NCBI GenBank assembly: GCA_930367205.1
Contig: OV884014.1
Span: 75,185,104-75,249,103, forward strand
Origin: Acanthosoma haemorrhoidale
Lineage: Eukaryota; Arthropoda; Insecta; Hemiptera; Acanthosomatidae
Direction of reading: 5' to 3'
Length of the DNA stretch: 64,000 nucleotides
Both the position numbers and the translations under genes were made by a program. Under the pieces are notes generated by a model. It was not told the DNA's origin. It saw only the letters and a program-made list of their open reading frames with translations, and did not search any database. Positions 12,716 to 24,567 of this stretch are shown here, piece after piece. Positions within the stretch are counted from its first letter, which is position 1. Each line of letters opens with the position of its first letter.

Positions 12716-12780
12716 AATCAAATCCGAGTCTTCCTAATCTCCGGTCTGGTCCTCTTCCGTTTGAGCCTTGCCAATATCAA
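12716..12780 (-). repeat. tRNA-derived SINE-like head
   Basis: On the minus strand, AGGCTCAAACGG fits the RNA polymerase III A box at 11 of 12 positions. It is followed by a tRNA-like middle (GACCGGAGATTAGGAAG) and GGATTTGATTC in B-box position. The closest relative in the window is the opposite-strand head at 12838-12912. It is decayed and lacks clean tRNA pairing, so it is not an active tRNA gene. Confidence 0.55.
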
Positions 12781-12837
12781 ATACATGCTGTGCTCGCTTC
12801 GGACCTCAAAGTCTTTTAATTTTCAGTTAGTTTAGAA

Positions 12838-12912
12838 ACGGCTCGTGTCAACACGGGATAACTCAAATGGAAAAGAAACTGACCAGAGATCAGTAAACCC
12901 CAGGATCCTGCC
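12838..12912 (+). repeat. tRNA-derived SINE-like head, inverted partner
   Basis: GATAACTCAAATGG forms an A box, followed by GACCAGAGATCAGTAAACCCCAGGAT, aligned base for base with the copy at 12716-12780. The B box is partly deleted. The two heads lie about 60 bp apart and point away from each other. Confidence 0.55.
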
Positions 12913-13090
12913 CCTATCGTTTATCCTCTTAAATATACACGTATTATGAAAAACATATCTTGACAAAAGAAACTGTCTGTTGAGTTGTCTGTTTTCCAAA
13001 ATAATTCTAACGATTTATAGAATCGACAAATAACCTGCAATCATATTTAACTAATTATTTACGATATTTTAAGTAAAGGTTAAATAATAA

Positions 13091-13220
13091 CAATTTTGGC
13101 TGAAATAGGGAGCTCCTGTTGCTTTCTTTTCTCCTTATCCAAACTAGAAAAAATATCATTAAAAAGTTGCATTTTTACGTAAGAATAGAAATTTTGGCTA
13201 AAATAAGGACATCCTGTAGT
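13091..13220 (+). repeat. Pair of 28-bp direct repeats
   Basis: ATTTTGGCTGAAATAGGGAG at about 13094 and ATTTTGGCTAAAATAAGGAC at about 13191 are followed by (C)TCCTGT or (A)TCCTGT in the same register. They may be the remains of a duplicated 98-bp unit. Confidence 0.5.
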
Positions 13221-15380
13221 CTCGAACCAAGCGCTATATGTTGGCTATAACTATATCCTATTATTACCTCTCCACGACACCAAACGCTTTCGAGCACAAA
13301 CTTGGCAACTTAAGCTGCGGTAGGGCTGAACTTACTAAATATCTTTTAACGTAATATGTACCTAAACGCAAATAATACATCTAAGGTTAATGTATCAAGA
13401 AGCAAGAAAATTGCAGAATATTCATGTTCACATCATTTGAATACGGCGTATTTATAATTATAGACTCAAGAGGCATTCAAACTATGCCACTAGTCATTCT
13501 CATTGTGAACTCACGCCAGTTTGTGTTATTTTACCTCACATTCTAATACATCATATTATTTCATCGCATTATTACAACATACTCGTACCACAACCGTTAT
13601 TATAGTATGACTGATAGGTTTCTTCTGAAGGTTTTTGGACCCGCATTGTCTAAGCAATAACAATTTGTTTTCTTTTCTTCGGTTTTTTTCTTCAGTGGCT
13701 ATTACAAGAGTATAGACGCCTCAGAGAAATATCCTGTTATGGTAGAAAAACATAAGGCAGAACTAATGACAATTCAGGATAGAAACGTTAAGGAATAAAA
13801 ATCCAGAAAGGATCTTCTTCAGTTCAACCTACTGTTGGCATTTATTGTTTATAGATATGCAATGGCTTGTTGTATGTTCAACCTCCGATATAATTAATGC
13901 AGTGTAAAATTATGAAGTAATGTTAAGATATAGATATTGTAAAAGTGGGAGATGCAATAACCATTGTTTTTGAAGGGTATGTGCCGATTTCCCGTCGGAA
14001 GGCAAGGGTGCCCCATCTGTTGCGGGGTGTCGTGTAAGGGCTGGAGGATTTGACAGTTTACAACCTGTGAGTGAGAGAGTGGCATAAAAGATATGGATTT
14101 CAGCAGTTGAAGTGATCCTTAGAGAATGTTTTGAGTCATATTGGTGTGAAGTAGGATTCTTGGAAAAACTGAATATCAAAACGGAGAATCACGAGCACTA
14201 ATGGAAGTCTGACTCAGGAGTTATATAGAGAGTTCGTCGTGAGAAAATATAGAGAGTCGAAGTACGTCGTGAGGGGGACTTCCTTAGGATTTGGTTTTGG
14301 GATTCTTCCCGGAGCATTGGAACTAGCTTTGTAGCTTTCCTGAAGCTCACTTGCTTGAGAGCTTGTTTGGAGGGCGCTTCACACGGCTTTGGAGCATTTG
14401 ACTGAGTACTTGCACCAGCCTCCTCATTCATCGATGTACCCCTTGTAGGAATTAAGTTTATTGTCAGCAAGTAAGATTTATGAAATCTATTCATCATTTT
14501 TTCGTATTAAATTTAATAATTTTCTCATTAAAAAAATTTAACCATTTTATAGCAGAACATTCTTAAACATTAGTAATGAAATACATTGAATATAATTTAT
14601 ATTTTATATAAATGAATCCCTTACATTTTTGATCACCACGTTAATTGGGTTTAGATTTCAATTGGGGCAAGAGAAAATTATTTGAGTATAATTCACGGGA
14701 ATGAAATACGCTCAGGATTTGATCTGTCAGTAGTTGAGTCAGATGGCATCTCTACAATTCAAATATTCTAATTATTCAACTAGAGCGTAGCTGCGTGGGG
14801 TTTGCGGAAAATTCAGGTAAATATATAAACAGATATGTGTATTCTTAGAAGAGATACATCATTTATTTGTTGCCTTACAGTTTTATGTATTCGGATACAG
14901 TTGAATATCAGATATAGTGTATCGATACACAGTAAGTATCCGTTGAGAATTAAATATATCTCATTCGCCGAACGTAGTAGGCTAATTACATATGGCTTAA
15001 AAACAGTGATGTATGTTATTAATAATGGCTTTATATTGGAAAACGCATGTAATCATGCAATGGAAGCAGGTGATAAACAAAAAGAAAACCCATCTTTCTA
15101 GGGTTGCTCAAGAGAGGAAAAACAAACAAACAGGTCACGTGACATAGTTTCACAGCGAAGAGTTTCAGAATCAATGAATTTTTTTTATAATTCGGATACA
15201 AAATATGCCGTTTAGACTAGAAGGTGCCCTATCACAGATCTAAAACATAAAACGAAACAAAATATAAAAAAACAGCAACACTAGACGAGCGGATTAGCTA
15301 AAAATAAAACCGGTCTCGGGAAATGGATGAAAATCCGCCCTCCCGAAAACAAAAGGATCTCAGTTGAGGGGGGAGCTCTG
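13221..15380. other. Intergenic DNA with unidentified open frames
   Basis: The minus frame 14198-14497 (99 residues) gives a basic, Ser/Lys/Arg/Pro-rich product in a stretch of raised GC. I do not recognise it. Minus frames at 13894-14179 overlap a GC-rich patch (13975-14070) and are also unidentified. The rest is AT-rich with no signal. Confidence 0.45.
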
Positions 15381-15480
15381 AGGGCGCATGCGCATATCGA
15401 CAACTGCCCTCAGTCAGTAACAGTTCAGCTGACGACGTACCTAGTCTGGGATTTACGTTCATAGCGTACTCAGGTATGTA
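15381..15480 (+). promoter_or_regulatory. Candidate promoter and 5' untranslated exon
   Basis: A perfect NRF-1/Ewg palindrome, GCGCATGCGC, lies at 15384-15393. An insect-type initiator, TCAGT, follows at 15414-15418, about 23 bases downstream of the palindrome. About 55 bases further, CAG|GTATGT at 15471-15479 is a good 5' splice donor, giving a possible 58-base untranslated first exon (15416-15473). The whole stretch is GC-elevated against AT-rich flanks. No downstream coding exon in the window can be tied to it, so this is a motif-based inference. Confidence 0.35.
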
Positions 15481-17303
15481 GCGTCATGTATACTAAGTGT
15501 ATTCAGTGCCGATTACACAGCCGGAGATGTGATATAAATATATTTGACCACATATTGCTCTGAAAATTATTCTGATCGATTTTCCTAAAACGAAAAAAAA
15601 AAAATCATGTCGTTGCATTAAAAACAATTGTTGACAAATGCATGTTGTTGGAAAACAATTGAACACGTAGAAAATGCACGTTCGCATAACGGAAACAGGA
15701 CAGCCCCGGAAAAAAAACACTCGCAACTTCTAAATTAAGTAACAAAATCAAATTTGATTAATTTTTTTTTTGTAAAATTTGACGTGAATTAATCTTGCTA
15801 CGTTGGTTACAGTTAAAAATTATAACTGAGTAAAAACTATAAAGATTTTTATAAGATAACGAGTCATGATTTTTGAATGACATTTGAGCGTAAAAATGTA
15901 AGTCAATGAAGACTCTCATCACATGAGCGGGTACAATAATATCAATTTTCGTTATATCCGAAACTTTTTCATCTCTGATCTTAGAGTGTATATCTCGGAA
16001 AACATAGTTATGTGTCCAGAGTTCTATGAACACCATTGGTTTATAATTTCAAAATCTTTGATTATTTTTCCACCAATGACCGAACCTTTCAACGAAATGG
16101 TTTCTATTAGCTAGAAAAGATTTCTACAATAATCAAATACATGTAATTTTTTTTTCAAACATATAGATGTAATGTGTACTTACGTTCGTACACGCCTTCA
16201 TTGCAAGTATATTATCCTGATGGATTTTTTTCATGAACACCATTGATGTGGGAGTGGTGTATGTCATTATCTGAAATAAATTTAACTATCCCTGAATTAC
16301 GCAATGGTTCTCAAGTACTCGAACGGGGAAATCTCAACTCAAATGAAACTTAGAACGTTGAATTATACCTGGGATAAAATTATGGGTTTAGAGAGTCTGT
16401 TTTCAGTTTCGCATCTTTCGTTAATGTGCTACAATTAGTATCATTCAATGGTCGGCCACTGTAAAGTAAGCCCAAAGTTAATGGTTTCGAAAGCTATATT
16501 CAAGGTTGACACGGGCAGAGGTACACAACATATTAATGTAGTCTATCGGTCAATAAGTTTCTTTTTTGAAATATATTTTTTGCTAAGTTACTTTTGTGTA
16601 GCGAAAAGGGTGAAGAAATATAAAAAAATCTTCCAAAAGTTTCGATCAAGAATAGTTCATAATATTACCATCCGCACCCTTTCAATTTTCTTTCGATATC
16701 CATTAAGCATTTGACGTTTTATGTGTGTGGATTAATTATCATAATGTTTTAAAATATCGATATTGTTCATTATTACTACCGTTCAGACCGACTGAAATAA
16801 CCTTTTTGTGTTTCTTCCGTAGAATTGAGCAGGGTTCTTACGTAAATTAGCGGACGAGCCTGTTTGTCAAAATTACAGAACAAATAATGTGATTTATTTT
16901 ACTGCCTAAAGCTTTGATCTTAGAAAATAGACATTTTTTTTCGTCGTTAAAATCATAGATCATAATTGAATTGAATTATAATTATCATTAACACAATAAA
17001 ACAGTAAATGATCCTACCAAACGGAATGTACACAAATATGTCACGAAACTTACGAGCTGCTTGGTCATCTTTCTGGAGGACCTTTTGAAACAGTAGCCTT
17101 GACACTGTCAGAGATACGAAGCCAGTATCACATCTGCATATGTTGGTAGGACTTGTGAAGTAGCTACCACCGCTCATAACCTGTTCTGTCTCCTTTTGTC
17201 ATATCTTCCTCTGGTATAGTTACGAGGAGAGACTTTAACGGGCGGCTATATAGGATTATTTTTCCAATAAGTGTCTTATTCGTAATATCTTTAATTCCGG
17301 TAG
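15481..17303. other. AT-rich DNA, no gene seen
   Basis: Several 60-90 codon frames on both strands (for example plus 16448-16714 and minus 15758-16036) have AT-driven composition and no known domain or splice context. Confidence 0.55.
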
Positions 17304-17366
17304 GCCCGGTGGTTAGTTTAAGGGGATCCGACTATTTAGGTTTACGCTGGATCAATTGAATTAGGA
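17304..17366 (+). repeat. tRNA-derived SINE-like head
   Basis: TAGTTTAAGGGG fits the A-box consensus at every position, and GGATCAATTG lies downstream at B-box spacing. The sequence between resembles a tRNA D-arm to T-arm layout, but the acceptor stem does not pair. A chance match remains possible. Confidence 0.4.
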
Positions 17367-20300
17367 TGTAAATACTTTTTCTCATCAAAATTAGTGAGTC
17401 ATGATAATGAATAATGCCGAAGCATCACAATTGTTAACCATAGGATCCCGATAATTGAAACACATACATTCAACGTGTGGTAGTTCGGTGAACAGTGTAA
17501 AAGAAATTACTGAGAAATTACAATTGTTAAACGGAAACCTTAGTCTTAGAAACCTTAGAGCTGTTACATGTTCTTACATACATGATAGTTAAGATATCTT
17601 CAAGAAATGAGATGTTTAATAAAAAGTTATCACCAGTACATGGATGCCCGACGAAACGAAACGTACAAGATGACATTGTAACCAATCCCCGAAATTGATT
17701 TTTTGAACGCACGAAATTAAAAAAAACATTCCTATAATTTGTTCACAAACAGAAAATATTCGAAATATCGGCCTACGGTATCAAATGCCTTGGGAATGTC
17801 GAAAGATAATACAATGGCTGATTTTATGGTGCGGATGATAATAAATTGCCTGACATAGATAAATAGAATAGGAACTTTTACATCGAGATTTCTTTGACAA
17901 TGCATACATTGTATACTTAAGTTCGATATTAAATTAGAAAATATTTATATTTTAACGATAATGTTAATGTTGATTGGAGTACAAAAAAGACAACCTCTTT
18001 TGTAATAAATTTTCATGGTTATAAATTTTGAATAGTATTAATTAGAATTATTAATTTTCAAGTTTTTAGATTGTTTGTCCGATTGCATGCATAATATTGG
18101 CATAAAGTGTGAACGTATAGAGTATATATTTTAGCACGAAACTATTCTTGTAATTAACGCACACACTGAAAACTTGATAAATTTTGATAAATTCTTTGGT
18201 GAGCTTAGATTGAAAAGAAAGAATAGCTGATCGGAAGGTATGGACAGTATTAATGTTATAATTAATAATGACAATCTATGGGGGCTATTACAAGTGTTTG
18301 TATCCCTGGCGTATTAGTCGACGGCCTCTATCGTACAAAATGGTTTCACTCCAGAACTACGAACAATAAAATATATCTGGTATTGGGCAAGTTTTCCTGA
18401 GCTAAATATAGCACGGCTGTCAGAGCTGCCGGAATATCTGCTGTGACATTCAGGCGAGAGTCCAAGGCCCTCAGGCTGCCCAGCAGGAAACCGTCCCTTT
18501 TACTTCTGCCACATCCGCACCGAGGGCTGCTACCAGAAGTTCCATCAGGCATAATTGGGTGAAATATTGGTTGCTAATAAAACATAAGATTACCTGCTCT
18601 CTACAAGATTACCTGCAAGTACCGGTTCCGGAGACTTTAATGCAAATCGGAAGGTCCTCAACTCTTCAGATTAGGCGATTAGGTACTGACTAGAATTCAG
18701 GTCGAGTGCCCACTGGATTAGGGTCAATGTTTCTTCTTGGCATCCTTTAATGGTTTCGGAATCGGATAGAGGGCATTTTCGTAACATTATAACGACATGC
18801 GTACCATATACACAGACGGCTTTTACACTACTTAATTTCAGACACTTTCAAATAAGCCCAAATAGTTACCATATCATCCATAAAAAATAAAATCATATAT
18901 TTCATACGGACCGACGTTTCGGCATCATATCTGGCATTACCAAGGTCAAAGGTCCACCAATTCAAAGTAGCAGAAATTGTTTATTTGAGCTACTGGTATA
19001 ATAAATAAATTATTACAATAAATTAGTGACCGTCTTGTGAGCAGATCAAGAATTTTGAGTCCCATCTGTTCTTGAGGGATACTGAAAGGCAACTTATTTT
19101 TTGATCCACTCACATGATTGACACATAGCTATTGTAATAACTTTTTTATTTTTAATTACTTATTATTTGTAATAGCAAAACTTTCTCTCAAAAGATCTGC
19201 AAAAATGATGTTTCTCATCCCATCAAAATGTTTCTCATAAAAAATAACCATTCGTTATCAGAGCTTACCTCAGTAACTCAAATCAGCTAAAACTCCTTTA
19301 TATTTTTAACCAGAAGATGTTACCCCTAGCTTTAATCTGCGTTCTTTTCAGAAATGTTTTCTGAACATAATATAAAAAGTAATAAAATAAATCCACTGGA
19401 AAATAATCAATTTTTTTTTAGCCAGAGGACATTAGTGTTAATTTTTTTAAAATAAGAAAATAAATGAGTTCAAAGATTCCTAACAATAACGAAAAAGTAC
19501 AAGGACTAGTAATATCTTTTGCCGCATATCTCAAACAATCAGAAAAATATATAGAGATTTAGCAGTAAACTTGAGCGAAATTTGCAGTACAAAATATAAC
19601 ATTCGATCTTAACATTTTGATTATTGTAGCAAAATAATAAAAGACCTTATTTCCTAAGGTGACAGGAAAACCAAATTTTGTTGTTAAAAAATAGTCAGTT
19701 TAAGCATAATATACAAAAATTGGTGTTTTATTGCCGAACTAACAAACCGTTCTTATATTAACAAATGTAGTTCAGTTTATAAAATCGCGAGGGACATAGA
19801 ACGCTTGTTAAAAAATAAACAGTGAAGATCTGCATAGAAAGGCTAGATGATGCATACAATTTATTTTATTTTGCCAACCCTGAAACGAAATGCTCTCTAC
19901 TTTCAAACAAGCACATGACAACCACCTTTCATAGAGATGAAAGTATGTTCAATATTAGTGGCCGTTATGATTCAACCGATCTGAAATTTTAAAGGTATAT
20001 TAAACAAAAAATACCTCACATTATAATTTATTATGAATAAAATAGAACTAAATTTGAAATAATTTTGGTTTAATTTTTGAATCTCATCCTCCAATTTCTT
20101 TCTAAGTTGGCAACTTGAATATTTTAGCTGTTTTATTGGATTTTTCGAGTTCCATGTATTCCCGCATGCTATATAATGACATATTTTAGGTATCCTAGGG
20201 TATGTACGAAGGGTGGTTACTAACCTTATGCCAGAGTTGGTTTGTGGAAGTTGATTGTCTCAGGCTGTACTGAACCGCCCCTATCGCGACGCTTATACAA

Positions 20301-21305
20301 AATAAATAATATGATAATTATTCAACGAAGGTAGTAATATTTTAGTTTTAGTTACCGTGACATTTAGCGGACCTTGCGCGCAACGGACCGACTCAAATCC
20401 TGTCTCTTCCACGATCATTCCTTAGGCCTATTATAGCTCTTACACCTCCACTGACGAGGTTGATGCGTGGATCTGCAGAAACTTGGTGTAGACTCGAACC
20501 TTGACCTACACACCGTGGACAGAAGAAGTTCCTTGACCGACTGGTTCTTACGAAAGAGATCCGCGGCTAGTTAACATTCTAGAGCGGCTGTGACTTCGTC
20601 AGAAAGTCTGTGTCCGGTGGGCGCCAAAGGACTGTCTTAATTTATTCATTATACTTTTCAATTTTGAGCATGCTCTGAAAATCTTATTATATTATTTTTT
20701 AGTGTTTATATTATCGCCACTGTTAATGATCACAATAAAACAAGATACAAGGTACGAGCGTAACTGCTTCATGGTATGAAGGTTCCAGCCCCTGGATGGA
20801 AAGTTAATTTACTCATACTCCATAAATAAAAGAGAGCTGTTCTCAAAAGGGTAGCCCGCCTAACAGCTCAAATTGGAGTACATAGGTTTGAAAATTGATT
20901 GTCAACAAAAAGAGGGTACTAGTGACGGGATCAAAAATATCGATAATAGAATTTTTATTGGACTGGAACCTTCATTATAGGAAGGTCATCACACGTGGCT
21001 GGTTAGATCAGTTATTAAAGCCCTTGACTAGATATATGGGAGGCTGTTAATTATTAATAATTATAAATAATAGTGGGACCAATTTCATAATAAACATTTC
21101 TCATTTAAGAATATCGGTAAACAACTAAAAATGGACATTGCATATGGACGATTTTGGGATTACGCTAACGGTATAATCTTTTTATTTATATAACTCTATT
21201 ACTTATGTATCTTGCTTAACAGGATAATATGCAATTGAATTAAACTAAATAATATATAATATCTTAAATAACTACGTGGTCTTGGAGATAACGTTAGGGG
21301 AGTCG
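17367..21305. other. Intergenic DNA with two GC-elevated patches
   Basis: Patch one, 18380-18555, is open on the minus strand (68 residues, 18346-18552) with mixed composition and no recognised domain. Patch two, 20360-20640, is GC-rich. Its minus strand contains TTTGGCGCCCA, which resembles a retroviral-type primer-binding site, but no LTR end (CA) sits beside it, so I do not call an element. The rest is AT-rich. Confidence 0.45.
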
Positions 21306-21501
21306 GCTAAACATTTTTTTTTTTTTTTTTTTTTCTAAGCTCTCCAGTTAGAATTTTCGGATGAGGGATAAATATAAAATATTTAGGGTGATCGGATCCT
21401 TGTACTAGGAGGACCTGCTTGAAGGTGGTGTGAGAGGAGTAAGGAGTGTGGGAATCCTCGGTGGAGGTTGATTGTTACGGCACAGTGGTGAGCTAAACAT
21501 T
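21306..21501 (-). mobile_element. LINE family B 3' end with poly(A) and target-site duplication
   Basis: On the minus strand, a 5'-truncated LINE of about 175 bp ends in GGAGAGCTTAG followed by a run of about 21 A (plus-strand T run at 21314-21334). The 10-base target-site duplication GCTAAACATT flanks it (21306-21315 and 21492-21501). The body aligns with the family B copy at 45477-45636, including the CCCACACYCC and CTTCAA blocks. It lies entirely in the 3' untranslated region and encodes nothing. Confidence 0.75.
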
Positions 21502-21519
21502 TTATTTTATTTATCTAGT

Positions 21520-21614
21520 TAAATATGGCAAAAATACAGTACGAACGAGAACATTGATCACAATTACTTATTGCTTAATAAGGCAGATTGTAATTTTAGT
21601 ACAATAAAGAAGTT
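21520..21614 (+). mobile_element. LINE family C 3' tail, severely truncated
   Basis: GAGAACATTGATCACAATTACTTATT, then AAGGCAGATTGTAATTTTAG and ACAATAAAG, match the end of family C copies at 55360-55430 and 63290-63350. Only about 90 bp remain. It sits immediately beside the family B insertion. Confidence 0.7.
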
Positions 21615-22477
21615 TCAATAGTTTTAACAATTTGTCTAGTGATATTCTCTCGCATTGCTACACACAACTATGGTCAGGCGCGTTCTTTCTATGGTTTAAA
21701 TCCTGATTTTTTTCTTTTTTCTATGTTTTGCAAATATTTTATTAGGGAGCCGTTTTTAATTTAGGCAGGTTTCGTCAATCTTATAAACTTTCTACGGAAG
21801 CAAGTCATTTAAACTTCTCGATGAATAGTTGTGTCCAAGCAAATTCAGACAAAAGCTTTTCAAAAATTGTCGAAATCCATGGCAATTTTTTTTATCGATG
21901 AAGCCACCCTTCTGAAGAAGAAATCTGCTTGCTCGCTTATTTCTGCATGTAAGGCGATTGCTCTCTCCTGAATTATCGGCCATTTTTTCCGTTCTCGGTT
22001 AAACTAAATCTATATCGAGCCATCTAATAATTCTAATTTCGAGTTTTCTTCTTGATTATGAGTGGTTAGGTCTTCCAGTTTTCCGAGAATCTTAGTGAGG
22101 TCTCCCATATGGGACCACTAGATGATCGGATTACCCGGAAAGTTGCCCAATCGTAGTGGCAACCACCCGTCTCAATAGTGGAGAACAGAAGACATACCTC
22201 GCTGGTTCATTCGCTTGAAAGTTTTGGCTCGTTTCCAGTCAGCGACGCAATGGCATTTCGTAACTTTCTCTAGCGTATCTAATAGTAATTTTTTCTGAAA
22301 TTTTATTAAAAATTTCTTTTGGAACCATAAAACAATATTTCTATTATACGAATTTACATTACCAGGCAATTAATTTGATAAAATAATAATGGGATCGATC
22401 ATGTTCTTGATATTATGGCCTTGGATATGTCCAAGACTGGTAGCTGTCCGGTGTATTTAAAGAGGAGTAGTAATATC
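21615..22477. other. No gene seen
   Basis: Short minus frames at 21792-21983 and 22172-22369 have no recognised domain. Nothing else is supported. Confidence 0.5.
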
Positions 22478-22830
22478 CGGTGGTCTCTCGAGAGGTTAAA
22501 CAACGCCGACTTGCACCCGTTGCTTGGTGTCTCGTTGGTGGGTGAGTTCAACAACAGTTTTTAACTCGTTTCAGCACCTAACAACCCCAGTGTTTATCAC
22601 TATGACCACCCCGCTTCGATAGCAACAGACTGTCAGGGAAAATTAGATTAAGATTTTTTAGTTAGATGCAAGTCAGTTTTAAGTCTATGATTCCATAAGG
22701 TGAGCCCTATCACTTTTAAATGTTTTTAGAAAATGAACGTGTAATGCACATTATACCTTTGAAACAATCGCAAATCGCAATGTAAAATTATTAATAAGTG
22801 TATAAAGTGTAGCCAAGCTACAGTTAAAAA
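22478..22830 (+). pseudogene. LINE family A reverse-transcriptase C-terminus and 3' untranslated region
   Basis: On the plus strand, SLERLNNADLHPLLGVSLV aligns with SLERLKNADLHPLLGVPSV in the LINE at 61000-61450. The following H-R-R-H-I-K-F helix region is damaged by indels and a stop (about 22555). The coding part ends near 22660. The 3' untranslated region shares GGTGAGCCCTRTCAC and GTAGCCAAGCTACAG-type blocks with the other copy. The 5' end is truncated near 22478. It cannot encode a functional protein. Confidence 0.75.
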
Positions 22831-23749
22831 TACTCATTATCTGATTTACTCCTCCAATGTTAGTAATATATATGAGGTAGTTACTAGATATGTGAGGACA
22901 ACAGTCAGCGTGAGTCGTCCTCCCACGGCAGGTAGGAAGTCAAGAGCAGACACAAGTCCTTGCCAGTCATGGTGCCGTCCAAAACTGCTAACGAGCTGGC
23001 ATAGCTGTCAGTATTTGGGAGTGTCGATTAGGACTTTATGTACTTGGTACTGTAAGGCACGGAAATATAGCAAGCCGATTTGGCGAAGTAAAGGCTGTGC
23101 CAGGAGTCCACAAAGCTTCCGTTTCTTAGAACACAATTTGCGATTTCTGTCGAGTGGTAGGTACCATTTATTTTTTTGTAGTAAATCTGTAATAATATAA
23201 AAAAAAATTATTGTTCATAATCTTACGTAAAATAAATAATTATTTACATAATATAAAAAATATATATATCAAAGTCAATATCATCTTTAGCACAGTATGA
23301 TGATAAATCCTGCTCATAAGAAATTGAAATCTGTACATAAGTATTTTATAATATTCATTGTTGAAAAACAATAATTCACATTGGATTTTAGGATAATGTC
23401 GTTCCGAAGGCACAAACTTTGTAGCTCCAGCTCTTCTGTCCTTACTTAAACAAACTCTGCTATGTCGGTTACATTTACTTGTCAAATAAAAAGATTAATA
23501 AAAAGTGTGCCCATTGATTCGATGATATTAAACTTTGAAATCGTAATGTAGCTATGTAGACTATTATTGTTTAGGGTCGATTAATTTGGCTGTAGTGAAA
23601 TACAATTTATATCTCCTACCGGTGAAAACTGTGAGCAGCAACGCACTAGCAAACGTATTTATTTATGTGCTCGGTCAATTTGTGTCTATTGTTTTTGTGA
23701 ATCGCAATAAACCAAATGGGAACGCATTGAATCAGTAACAAGGCAAGTA
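22831..23749. other. GC-elevated patch, otherwise AT-rich
   Basis: At 22890-23165 the plus strand is open for 102 residues, Arg/Ser/Cys-rich and unidentified. It contains donor-like GTGAGT at 22909 and GTAGG at 22931, but no consistent exon can be drawn. The remainder to 23749 has no signal. Confidence 0.4.
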
Positions 23750-24567
23750 TACGAGAACCCAAACGAGAACTAACTATTTTTGTACAAAGTGATTTAAAAA
23801 ACATTTAATATCCTCAGATCACTCTCCATTGGTGTCAATACACTTGTGAAATCTTTCATTCCACTGTTCGAAACATTTTTGCTATTTTGTGATGACAGAC
23901 AGTACCTCTGTCGTTTTTTTCTCACTTCTTCAACGTCCTCAAAACGCTTTCCTTTCATGTCCCTTTCCATGTCCATTCGGGGGAGTAAAACTAAGTCGAA
24001 CGGGAATATATTGGGAGAATAGGAAGGAAGGGGCACTGTGGTCATACCATTTTTGGTCAAAAATAGGCGAACAGATAGGGATGTGTGATTGGGATCGCTG
24101 TTGTGTTCACCCTCCACAAATCTTCATTTAAAATTCGATGTACTGAACTCCAAGTCACTCCAGATTTCTCAACAACCTCTTCGATGGTCCACCGTCGATC
24201 TTCCAAGACGATTTCGCGAATGTTTTCGACATTCTCATTAGTTCGGGCTGTCGAAGAACGTCCAGAGGTTGATTATTAATTGACATTTTCCCACTTTTAA
24301 AACGGAAAAACCACACAAACACATCAGTAGTCTCTCCACAGAATCATCTTTGTAAGCATTAACATTTCAAGAGTTTATGTGCCACATTTCCCGAACAGGA
24401 AGCAAAACTTCACGGCCACGAGCTGTCCGTGAAAATCAGTTATCATAAAAACGACGAGCGCGCAAAACAATGTCCCAAACACTAGCAGAAAAGTTGCCGA
24501 CGAAACACGGTACTTCAAAAACACCGCCACATACATCAGTTTGGTTTCATTTGGGCACGCCCTCGTA
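23750..24567 (-). mobile_element. Mariner-like transposon, internally deleted and decayed
   Basis: On the minus strand, the element starts at a TA followed by CGAGGGCGTGCCCAAA (plus 24567) and ends at a partly matching TACGAGAACCCAAA at 23750. The TA ends fit Tc1/mariner target-site choice. The frames read, in order: an N-terminal helix-turn-helix (KFCF-type motif near 24400; NVENIREIVLEDRRWTIEEV and SGVTWSSVHRILNEDL at about 24240-24130); then directly HTSLSVRLFLTKNGM and YSPNIFPFDLVLLPRM at about 24095-23990; then FEQWNERFHKCIDTNGE at about 23875-23820. The span between the helix-turn-helix and the HTS motif, which should carry the first two catalytic Asp residues, is deleted. Stops and frameshifts are also present, so it is an inactive fossil. 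Confidence 0.85.

Noticed and set aside
20600..20640. TTTGGCGCCCA on the minus strand, like a retroviral primer-binding site
   Set aside because: The bases immediately upstream do not end in CA, and no LTR could be drawn. A chance GC-rich match cannot be excluded.
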